Shown here: piece after piece, positions 1-5,476 of the stretch
How the letters are laid out: every line of letters begins with the position of its first letter
How positions within the stretch are numbered: position 1 is the first letter of the stretch
NCBI GenBank assembly: GCA_964390645.1
Contig: CAYMLL010000422.1
Location: 1-5,476 of the forward strand
DNA: 5,476 bases
Source of the DNA: CAYMLL01 sp964390645
GTDB lineage: Bacteria; Planctomycetota; UBA8108
Reading direction: 5' to 3'
Notes under the pieces: model-generated
The model's input: only the letters and a program-made list of their open reading frames with translations
What the model was told of the DNA's origin: nothing
Database searches by the model: none
Program-made: the position numbers and the translations under genes

Positions 1-1204
1 CGAAGCGCTCCCTCGTCGCCGTATCGCGCACGAGCTCGATGCCCTGGAAGAGCCCCTTGCCGCGCACCTCGCCGATGACGGCGTGCCGCGACGCGATCCT
101 CTCGAGGCCTTCGCGCAGTCGCTCACCCTGCGCACGGACGTTCGTCAGCAGGTCACGCTCGATGATCTCCCGCAGAACCGCGAGCCCGGCGGCGCAGGAG
201 ATCGGGTTGCCCTCGAAGGTGTGCCCCTCGACGAAGCCGGGGTTCTCGTCGATCGGCCCCCAGAAGGTCTCCGCGATCGAGCCGCGACAGATCATCGCGG
301 AGAGAGGGGCGTAGCCGCCCCCGAGCCCCTTGCCGATGCAGATCACGTCGGGATCGACCCCGAAGGTCTGTGCCGCGAACATCTCTCCCGTCCGTCCGAC
401 GCCGGTGATGATCTCGTCGAAGATCAGCAGGACATCGTGGCGGTCGCAGATCTCCCGCAGCATCGGCAGGTACTCGTCCGGCGGATCGATGACGCCGCCG
501 GTGTGGCCGATGGGCTCGACCAGGACGGCCGCGACGGTGTCGGGGTCCTCCATGTCGATGACGTCACCGACGATGCCGGCGCAGGTGATCTCGCAGTCGG
601 GGTAGCTCTTGCCGAAGGGGCAGCGGTAGCACGTCGGCGGAAAGACGTGGATGAACCCGGGCGCCAGAGGCTCGTTGACGGTCCGTCGCGACCTGAGCCC
701 GGACGCGGAGAGCGATCCGAGCGTCGAGCCGTGCCAGGACTGGTATCGCGAGACGATCTTGTACTTCCCGGGCTTGCCCCGGAGCTTGTGGTACTGCCGC
801 GCGAGCTTGATCGCCGCCTCGGTGACCTCGGCGCCGCCGCACTGGAACTTGACGGCGGAGAGATCGCCCGGCGCCAGCTCGGCGAGGAGATTGGCGAGCT
901 GCACCGCGAGCGGGTTCGTCCCGTGCATCGGCGGCGAGAAGCTGAGCCTCTCGAGCTGCTCACGGACGGCGTCGATGACCCGGCGGTTGCCGTGTCCGAC
1001 GGACGCGACGTAGATACCGGAGATCCCGTCGAGGTATCGTTTCCCGTCGATGTCCCGGTAGTAGACGCCGTCGGCGTGTGACACAAGGAGAGGATCCCGA
1101 GACCACTGCGCCATCTGATCGCGGACGAAGATCTGCCGCAGAAAGCGCTCCTCGACGGTCTGCGCCTCGGAGATCAGCTCGGGCTCGCGTTCGGGAGACG
1201 GCAT
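1..1204 (-). CDS. Class III PLP-dependent aminotransferase (3' end cut by window edge)
   Basis: Reading the minus strand from the ATG at 1204 gives 401 uninterrupted residues that run off the left edge. Fold-type I class III aminotransferase landmarks occur in order: GGAEVTEAA (123-131) at the cofactor phosphate site, SWHGST (156-161), the cofactor aspartate in DEIITGVGRTG (D263), the Schiff-base lysine in IGKGLGGG (K292), HTFEGNP (328-334), and VRGKGLFQGIEL (380-391), whose arginine usually binds the substrate carboxylate. Family members are about 430-460 residues, so roughly 30-60 are missing. The enzyme should move an amino group from an amine or omega-amino acid to pyruvate, glyoxylate or 2-oxoglutarate in the cytoplasm; sequence alone does not separate GABA, taurine, alanine-glyoxylate or dialkylglycine types. 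A four-cysteine segment (C192, C195, C204, C208) precedes the domain centre. No other in-frame start lies in the 74 bases upstream, and the Shine-Dalgarno is poor (GAAG close to the ATG). It is divergent from the transporter gene. Family assignment is firm, substrate unknown. Confidence 0.93.
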   Translation of the reverse strand, partial: MPSPEREPELISEAQTVEERFLRQIFVRDQMAQWSRDPLLVSHADGVYYRDIDGKRYLDGISGIYVASVGHGNRRVIDAVREQLERLSFSPPMHGTNPLAVQLANLLAELAPGDLSAVKFQCGGAEVTEAAIKLARQYHKLRGKPGKYKIVSRYQSWHGSTLGSLSASGLRSRRTVNEPLAPGFIHVFPPTCYRCPFGKSYPDCEITCAGIVGDVIDMEDPDTVAAVLVEPIGHTGGVIDPPDEYLPMLREICDRHDVLLIFDEIITGVGRTGEMFAAQTFGVDPDVICIGKGLGGGYAPLSAMICRGSIAETFWGPIDENPGFVEGHTFEGNPISCAAGLAVLREIIERDLLTNVRAQGERLREGLERIASRHAVIGEVRGKGLFQGIELVRDTATRERF

Positions 1205-1278
1205 GGCTTCGACGACGGCTCGGTGGAGGGACGTGTCTTGATCGGAGACATTGTACTCACGGCGACGGCCCCCCGACC
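1205..1278. promoter_or_regulatory. Divergent intergenic region between aminotransferase and transporter genes
   Basis: These 74 bases separate two start codons pointing away from each other, so promoters for both the aminotransferase (minus) and the transporter-hydrolase pair (plus) should lie here or just inside the genes. I see no convincing operator palindrome and no clear plus-strand -35/-10 pair. The plus-strand gene has no good Shine-Dalgarno close to its start; a GGAG at 1244-1247 is too far away, about 31 bases. The function is inferred from geometry only. Confidence 0.45.
1250..1255 (-). promoter_or_regulatory. Possible -10 box (TACAAT) for the aminotransferase gene
   Basis: Read on the minus strand, the hexamer TACAAT differs from the sigma-70 consensus TATAAT at one position and stands out in a GC-rich region. 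Transcription would start near 1243 and leave a leader of about 40 bases before the ATG at 1204. No recognisable -35 (TTGACA-like) sits 16-18 bases upstream; that stretch is G-rich. It could be a chance match or an activator-dependent promoter. Confidence 0.25.
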
Positions 1279-2628
1279 ATGATGGATCCCAGCCCCGGAA
1301 GCGACGCCCGACCCGCCGCCACGAAGCTGCGCTACCTCGTGCTCCTGGCCCTCTGCCTCGCGGCGATGGTGTCGTACATCAGCCGCAACTCGATCAGCGT
1401 CGCCGAGGAGGACGTTCGCCGTGACCTCTGCCTGACCAAGATCGAGATGGGATGGGTGATGAGCGCGTTCTTCCTCACCTACGCCCTCTTCCAGATTCCG
1501 TGCGCACGCATCTGCGAGGCCCGGGGAAGCCGGCGCTCGCTCGCGGCGTTCGCGATCGTCTGGTCGCTCTCGACCGCGTGCCTCGGCTTCGCGACCGGCC
1601 TCTGGTCGTTGATCGCCATGCGACTCCTGATGGGCGTCGCTCAAGCAGGACTCTTCCCGGGCTCGGTGATCTCGATCGGCCGCTGGCTGCCGACGGACCG
1701 GCGGGCCTTCGCGAGCGGCAGTCTCGCATCGTCGATGTCGATCGGTGGCGTCATCGCCGCGTCCCTCACCGGCGCCCTGCTCGGCGCGGGACTCTACTGG
1801 CGCTGGGTCTTCGTGCTCTTCGTCGTGCCCGGGCTCGTCTGGGCGTGGTGGTTTCGACGCTGGTTTCGAGACCGTCCCGACGAGCACGCCGGCGTCAACG
1901 AAGGAGAGCTGGAGCTGATCCGCGACGGCCGCGATCCCGGGGCGACCAGGGACAACGCGACAGCGAGCGACCGGCCGGGCCGTGAAGATCCGATCTGGAG
2001 AACCCTGCTGACCAGCCGCCCTCTGCTGCTGATCTGCGGACAGCAGTTCTTTCGCGCGGCGGGCTACATCTTCTACGCGACGTGGTTTCCGACCTACCTG
2101 AAGGAGACGGCAAACGTGACGACGGCGCAGTCTGGCTTTCTCGCGAGCCTGCCCCTCCTGGCGGTCGTCGTCGGAAGCCCGCTGGGCGGCGCCCTCGCCG
2201 ATCGCGTCTGGAGGCGGACCCGCAGCCGTCGCTGGAGCCGGCAGCTCTTCGCGATGTTCTTCCTCACTCTGAGCGCGGCTCTCGTCGTCATCGCGTACCT
2301 GGTCACGAGCACGCCCATCATCATGACCCTGATCACGGCGAGCTCGTTCTCGTTCGCCCTCGCGGGCCCCTGCTCGTACACGATCACGATCGACATGGGT
2401 GGCCGTCACGTCGCGTCGGTGTTCAGCACGATGAACATGTGCGGCAACATCGCCGCGATGATCACTCCACTGGCGATTCCCGTCATCGTCGAGGCCACGG
2501 GCGAGTGGAACCATGCCCTGCTGCTCGTCGGCGGCATCTACCTGGCCGCGGCCGTGTGCTGGGCGCTCCTCGATCCAAACGGCTCGATCTTCGACTCCAG
2601 CCCCCCACCGGAGACCGTGGCGCGATGA
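1279..2628 (+). CDS. MFS transporter, anion:cation symporter (ACS)-like
   Basis: The product is a 449-residue inner-membrane protein with twelve predicted helices, near residues 17-36, 56-76, 89-108, 109-130, 146-170, 172-192, 246-270, 286-307, 322-343, 346-367, 384-406 and 412-431. A polar cytoplasmic loop (about 193-243) joins the two halves, as usual in the major facilitator superfamily. ACS-like features are YISRNSISVA in helix 1 with the substrate-binding-type arginine (R36), WVMSAFFLTYALFQIP in helix 2, GVAQAGLFPG in helix 4 and RPDEHAGVNEGE after helix 6. ACS members import hexuronates, galactonate, phthalates and other organic anions, so a small carboxylated substrate is plausible. 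Motif A is degenerate in the first half (E80-A-R-G-S-R-R) but good in the second (GGALADR, 303-309). Two acidic residues used for proton coupling in DgoT are replaced (S35, Q122). I chose the first of two adjacent ATGs (1279, 1282). A longer frame from 1078 would add an arginine-rich, non-membrane extension antisense to the aminotransferase and is unlikely. The stop overlaps the next start. Confidence 0.92.
   Translation: MMDPSPGSDARPAATKLRYLVLLALCLAAMVSYISRNSISVAEEDVRRDLCLTKIEMGWVMSAFFLTYALFQIPCARICEARGSRRSLAAFAIVWSLSTACLGFATGLWSLIAMRLLMGVAQAGLFPGSVISIGRWLPTDRRAFASGSLASSMSIGGVIAASLTGALLGAGLYWRWVFVLFVVPGLVWAWWFRRWFRDRPDEHAGVNEGELELIRDGRDPGATRDNATASDRPGREDPIWRTLLTSRPLLLICGQQFFRAAGYIFYATWFPTYLKETANVTTAQSGFLASLPLLAVVVGSPLGGALADRVWRRTRSRRWSRQLFAMFFLTLSAALVVIAYLVTSTPIIMTLITASSFSFALAGPCSYTITIDMGGRHVASVFSTMNMCGNIAAMITPLAIPVIVEATGEWNHALLLVGGIYLAAAVCWALLDPNGSIFDSSPPPETVAR
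2610..2613 (+). promoter_or_regulatory. Possible ribosome binding site (GGAG) for the ceramidase-fold gene
   Basis: GGAG lies 11 bases before the ATG at 2625, inside the last codons of the transporter gene. The spacing is at the long end of the normal range. With the ATGA stop/start overlap it supports 2625 as the start and suggests translational coupling to the transporter. Confidence 0.4.
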
Positions 2629-4070
2629 AACGACACGACGTTCCTCAGAGCTCCTGCCGCTTCGGGCTCGCGATTCGAGACATCACCCCGCCCGTCGGCA
2701 TCTACCACCGCATGTGGGGCGCCGCACGTCACGATCGCTCCAGCGGCGTGCACCGCCCCTTGCGCTCGAGCGTTCTCGCGTTCGGCGATCCGCGAGGCGA
2801 GGGACGACGCGTCCTCCTCGCGCTCGATCACTGTCTGCTGATGCGCCCCGCGATGGAGAGGCTGACGCGGAGCATCGTCGCGGGCAGTCCCCTCGAAGCG
2901 GACGAGCTCGTCGTCACCTTCTCGCACACCCACGCCGCCGGGCTGATGGACCCCGACCGGGCGGACCTTGCGGGCGGCGAGCTCATAGCGCCCTACCTCG
3001 AGACGCTCTCGCACCGGGTCGTCGAGTCGGTCAACGAGGCGCTCGAATCGCTGGCGCCCGCCGTGATCACCTACGCTACCGGACGCTGCTCCCTGGCCGC
3101 CTTCCGCGACCTTCACGACGAGGAGAGCGGCGGCTACGTCTGCGGATTCGATCCGTCGACGCCGGCCGACGACACCGTGCTGACCGCTCGAGTCACCGGT
3201 TCGGACGATCGGGCCATCGCGACGATCGTCAACTACGCTTGCCATCCGACGACCCTGGCCTGGGACAACGAGCTGATCAGCCCCGACTACCCCGGAGCGA
3301 TGCGCGAGCTCGTGGAGGAGTCGACGGGAGCGCCCTGCGTCTTCCTGCTCGGCGCCAGCGGCGAGCTCGGACCGCGGCACGGCTTCGTCGGCGAGGTCGA
3401 AGTCGCGGATCGCAACGGTCGACAGCTGGGCCACGCCGCGCTCGAGTCGCTCGAGTCGACACCGCCGCCGGGAAGCGCGTTCGAGTACGACGGGCCGGTC
3501 ATCTCCGGGGCGACGATCGGCACCTGGAGCTACCGCAGGCTCGACGGTGCGGAGATCGAGCGAACGCGTCGCTTCGTGGCCACGTCGGTGGACCTCGATC
3601 TGCGCTACCGCGACGACCTCGCGAGCCTCGAGGAGACCCGAGCGAGGCTCGCCGGGCACGTCGCCGAGGAGCGGGCCGCCCGGGACGCCGGCGACGAGGA
3701 CGCCGCGTCCAGGGCGCGTGCCCTCGCCGAGCGCATGACACGACTGGTGGCGCGGCTCGAGCAGCTTCCACGCCGGGATGCGTACCCGTACCACGCGTCG
3801 ATCTGGCGACTCGGCGACGCGGTCTGGGTCGCGGTCGAGGGCGAGCCCTACAGCTCGCTCCAGACGTCGCTGCGCGAGCGATTCGACGGCGTGCCGATCG
3901 TCGTCACCGTCCTCGCGAACGGCTGGTGCCCCGCCTACCTGCCGACGGCGCGGACCTACGGCAAGGGCGTCTACCAGGAGGACGCCTCCGTCGTCCACCG
4001 CGGCAGCCTGGAGACGGTCATCGACGAGCTCGGTCAAGCCATCGACGGGCTCCTGCGAGCGCCCGCCTGA
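2625..4070 (+). CDS. Neutral/alkaline ceramidase N-terminal-fold hydrolase-like protein
   Basis: The 481-residue product starts with FGLAIRDITPPVGI (13-26), the typical opening of the neutral/alkaline non-lysosomal ceramidase N-terminal domain. Features matching the zinc site follow: SHTHAAG (100-106, H101 and H103), NYACHPTTL (203-211, H207), VEGEPYS (404-410, E407, cf. GEFTT in ceramidase) and a tyrosine-rich segment YLPTARTYGKGVY (438-450). Neutral ceramidases hydrolyse the N-acyl bond of ceramide, but the GDVSPN nucleophile motif here reads GELGPR (246-251), with glycine (G249) at the serine position. There is no signal peptide and no C-terminal Ig-like domain, so it is probably a cytoplasmic, zinc-dependent hydrolase on another substrate, or not a hydrolase. 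A charged helical insert spans about 328-382. The start at 2625 overlaps the transporter stop by 4 bases (ATGA), implying co-transcription and perhaps processing of the imported compound. The longer upstream frame from 2082 reads out of frame through the transporter and is rejected. The fold is fairly sure, the reaction unknown. Confidence 0.85.
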   Translation: MKRHDVPQSSCRFGLAIRDITPPVGIYHRMWGAARHDRSSGVHRPLRSSVLAFGDPRGEGRRVLLALDHCLLMRPAMERLTRSIVAGSPLEADELVVTFSHTHAAGLMDPDRADLAGGELIAPYLETLSHRVVESVNEALESLAPAVITYATGRCSLAAFRDLHDEESGGYVCGFDPSTPADDTVLTARVTGSDDRAIATIVNYACHPTTLAWDNELISPDYPGAMRELVEESTGAPCVFLLGASGELGPRHGFVGEVEVADRNGRQLGHAALESLESTPPPGSAFEYDGPVISGATIGTWSYRRLDGAEIERTRRFVATSVDLDLRYRDDLASLEETRARLAGHVAEERAARDAGDEDAASRARALAERMTRLVARLEQLPRRDAYPYHASIWRLGDAVWVAVEGEPYSSLQTSLRERFDGVPIVVTVLANGWCPAYLPTARTYGKGVYQEDASVVHRGSLETVIDELGQAIDGLLRAPA

Positions 4071-4117
4071 GCCCGCCGAGGAAGCTCCCCTCCCGCCAGA
4101 TCGAGCCTCGCCATCGA

Positions 4118-4139
4118 GCGTCGGGCCCGGGAGCGACGC
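4118..4139. terminator. Possible stem-loop, 6-bp perfect stem
   Basis: GCGTCG (4118-4123) and CGACGC (4134-4139) form a perfect 6-bp stem around a 10-base GC-rich loop. It lies 48 bases after the hydrolase-like stop. No run of T follows on either strand, so it is not a classical intrinsic terminator. It may be a weak terminator, a transcript-end stabiliser or chance in GC-rich DNA. Confidence 0.3.
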
Positions 4140-4142
4140 CCC

Positions 4143-4174
4143 GGAGGGTCTGCCGGGAGCCTGTCGAGACCTCC
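4143..4174. terminator. Possible stem-loop, 8-bp stem with one bulge
   Basis: GGAGGGTCT (4143-4151) pairs with AGACCTCC (4167-4174), giving 8 base pairs with one bulged G and a 15-base loop. It lies three bases beyond the first stem-loop, and the pair sits midway between two convergent genes, where a bidirectional terminator is expected. There is no T-tract, so the call rests on position and pairing only. Confidence 0.3.
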
Positions 4175-4265
4175 CCGAGGCGTGCCGGAGTGCAGAAACT
4201 CGTGAGCACTCGCCGGCGGGTCGATCGAAGCAGAGCAGGCCGGCAGGCGACGGTGAAACTCGAGG

Positions 4266-5476
4266 TCAATGTCCCAGGCAGTAGTACGTCTCGTAGCAGC
4301 GACGCGCCTGGCGGGTGGCCGTCTCCCAGTCCCAGTCGGTGTCGACGAAGCGATCCGGGCTCAGGCTGCTGACGTACGTAGACGGGCTCTCCTCGAGCAT
4401 CGACTCGACCACGTGCCTCCCGATGCCCGCCGATCCCGACACACCGTGGGCGTTGCAGCCGCCCGCCATGACGAACCCGCGTACTCGACGACTCTCACCG
4501 ATGATGAATCGCCCGTCCGGGGTGAAGGTCGGCCAGCCCCGAAAGACGCTGCGGACTCCGAGCTCGCGCACGTCGGGATAGTGTGGCGCCAGCTGCTCGG
4601 CGAACTCGTGCAGGACATCCCAGTCCGGCTCGATGCCCGGCGAGACCCGATCGAGCGGCTGCGCGCGCGGATCGTTCGACAGCCCGCTCGGCTCCCAGCC
4701 GCCGCACAGGAGCGCGTGGGTCTCGGCGCGCAGGTAGAGCGTCGCGTCCGGGATGCGGACGACCGGCAGCCCCGGATCCAGCCCCTCCGCGGCGACGGTG
4801 ACGAAGAACTCGTGGCGCACCGGGATGATCGGCAGCTCGAGTCCGACACTCCTCGCGATGTGGTAGGCGTGGGCCCCCGCGGCGTTGATCACGGTCTCGC
4901 AGCGGATCGTCCCCTGATCGGTCTGGACGCCGCGAACGCGTCCACCGTCGACGAGAATCCTCCTCACCGCCGTACTCGTGCGAAACCGCGCTCCCAGCCG
5001 CCGGGCGTGCGCGACGTAGGCCAGCGTCAGATCGTAAGGCTGCAGGTAGCCGTCGCTCGGGCACCAGAGCACCGCCCGGGCCCCGTCGAAGCTCATCGTC
5101 GGCCACTTCGCTCGCGCCTCGGCGGCGTCGATGAAGTCCGCCGCGCGGCCGGCCTCGTCGGCGATCCCCGTCATCCCACGGAACACCTCGCCACCCACCT
5201 CGCGGCGGGCGCCGCGGCGCGAGCCCACCTGCCGCCACGCGGGACCGGCCTCGTCATCGGCCTGCAGCCTCGAGAAGGTCTCGACCGACTCCATCGCCAG
5301 CCGCGTGCGCTCGACGCTGTTTCGAACCTGACCGACGAGTCCTGCCGCCTGCGAGGTCGTCACCGCGGCGACCGTCGTCTCCCGCTCGAGGAGGAGCACG
5401 TCGGTCCGGCCCGCCACCGCCAGGCTGTAGGCGACGCCACAGCCCACCGCGCCCCCGCCGACGATGACGATCTCCC
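4266..5476 (-). CDS. FAD-dependent oxidoreductase, DAO / sarcosine-dimethylglycine dehydrogenase type (5' end cut)
   Basis: The minus-strand frame is open from the right edge to TGA at 4266-4268 and shows 402 residues. It begins EIVIVGGGAVGCGVAYSL, the beta-strand and GxGxxG loop of an FAD-binding Rossmann fold, so only a few N-terminal residues are missing; the GTG at 5447 lies inside this loop and is not the start. Next come LLLERE (visible residues 27-32, acidic end of strand 2, ribose binding), TSQAAGLVGQ (40-49), DGYLQPYDLTLAYVAHARRLGA (141-162), the second FAD element ETVINAAGAHA (193-203), VRHEFFVT (219-226), and a C-terminal cofactor segment GWPTFTPDGRFIIGE (313-327) with GGCNAHGVSGSAGIG (338-352). 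The family oxidises secondary or N-methylated amines such as sarcosine or dimethylglycine, passing electrons from FAD to an electron-transfer protein or oxygen. The usual FAD-linking histidine is glutamine here, and the protein ends where larger relatives continue into a GcvT folate domain. It is convergent with the hydrolase-like gene. Substrate not determinable. Confidence 0.9.
   Translation of the reverse strand, partial: EIVIVGGGAVGCGVAYSLAVAGRTDVLLLERETTVAAVTTSQAAGLVGQVRNSVERTRLAMESVETFSRLQADDEAGPAWRQVGSRRGARREVGGEVFRGMTGIADEAGRAADFIDAAEARAKWPTMSFDGARAVLWCPSDGYLQPYDLTLAYVAHARRLGARFRTSTAVRRILVDGGRVRGVQTDQGTIRCETVINAAGAHAYHIARSVGLELPIIPVRHEFFVTVAAEGLDPGLPVVRIPDATLYLRAETHALLCGGWEPSGLSNDPRAQPLDRVSPGIEPDWDVLHEFAEQLAPHYPDVRELGVRSVFRGWPTFTPDGRFIIGESRRVRGFVMAGGCNAHGVSGSAGIGRHVVESMLEESPSTYVSSLSPDRFVDTDWDWETATRQARRCYETYYCLGH

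Larger units (their letters stand above)
4071..4265. other. Convergent intergenic region, no gene seen
   Basis: These 195 bases lie between the stop codons of the plus-strand hydrolase-like gene and the minus-strand flavoprotein gene. The open frames crossing it are arginine- and proline-rich shadows without family motifs. It holds two GC-rich inverted repeats, listed separately, that could end transcription from either side. The minus-strand frame after the flavoprotein stop shows no similarity to an aminomethyltransferase (GcvT) domain. Confidence 0.6.

Noticed and set aside
83..1081. 332-residue plus-strand open frame
   Set aside because: It is antisense to the aminotransferase, whose minus-strand frame contains all class III motifs. 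The Asp/Arg/Val-rich product matches no family and results from high G+C at third positions.
1213..1269. Direct repeat CGACGGC at 1213-1219 and 1263-1269 in the divergent intergenic region
   Set aside because: Seven bases 50 apart are expected by chance in DNA this rich in G and C; there is no dyad symmetry to suggest an operator.
1078..1278. 67-residue N-terminal extension of the transporter frame
   Set aside because: It is arginine-rich and lacks membrane character, overlaps the aminotransferase start region on the other strand, and has no ribosome binding site. The tandem ATGs at 1279/1282 sit just before the first helix, as expected for an MFS protein.
1174..2514. 446-residue minus-strand open frame opposite the transporter
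   Set aside because: Low-complexity Arg/Asp/Glu/Ala composition, no recognisable domain, and complete overlap with a convincing twelve-helix transporter.
2538..4037. 499-residue minus-strand open frame opposite the ceramidase-fold gene
   Set aside because: It is a shadow frame: composition is Arg/Val/Asp/Gly-rich without motifs, while the plus strand encodes recognisable metal-site and core motifs throughout.
2513..4372. 619-residue plus-strand open frame
   Set aside because: Extremely Arg/Pro/Ala-rich, out of frame with the ceramidase-fold gene, and it runs through the intergenic region into the opposite-strand flavoprotein gene. It is not a real protein.
4495..5238. 247-residue minus-strand open frame inside the flavoprotein gene
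   Set aside because: It lies in a different frame from the FAD-binding protein and is Arg/Gly-rich without motifs.

Overview
The window is a G+C-rich stretch (about two thirds G+C by eye) of a bacterial chromosome or metagenomic contig. It carries four protein-coding genes, two of them cut by the window edges. Codons end strongly in G or C, which explains the many long antisense and out-of-frame open frames; none of those looks like a real protein. Nothing in the sequence fixes the phylum. Ceramidase-fold hydrolases next to class III aminotransferases and DAO-type flavoproteins fit a free-living heterotroph from soil or sea, but that is inference. No rRNA, tRNA, CRISPR array, insertion sequence or phage gene was seen.

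Layout, left to right. (1) Positions 1-1204, minus strand: a PLP-dependent class III aminotransferase, with its C-terminus beyond the left edge. (2) Positions 1205-1278: a short divergent intergenic region with a possible minus-strand -10 box. (3) Positions 1279-2628, plus strand: a 12-helix MFS transporter resembling the anion:cation symporter (ACS) group. (4) Positions 2625-4070, plus strand: a cytoplasmic-looking protein of the neutral ceramidase N-terminal fold, overlapping the transporter by 4 bases (ATGA). (5) Positions 4071-4265: a convergent intergenic region with two GC-rich inverted repeats. (6) Positions 4266-5476, minus strand: an FAD-dependent oxidoreductase of the DAO / sarcosine-dimethylglycine dehydrogenase type, nearly complete but missing its first few residues at the right edge.

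How they may work together (inference): the set reads as a small catabolic locus for a nitrogen-containing organic compound. The ACS-type transporter would import a small anionic substrate. The translationally coupled ceramidase-fold hydrolase could cleave an amide or similar bond. The flavoprotein could oxidise a secondary or N-methylated amine, and the aminotransferase could pass an amino group to a keto acid. The substrate cannot be named from sequence. Three proteins lack residues usually considered important in their families: the acidic coupling residues of the transporter, the nucleophilic serine of ceramidase, and the FAD-linking histidine of the dehydrogenases. These substitutions are the most interesting points in the window.
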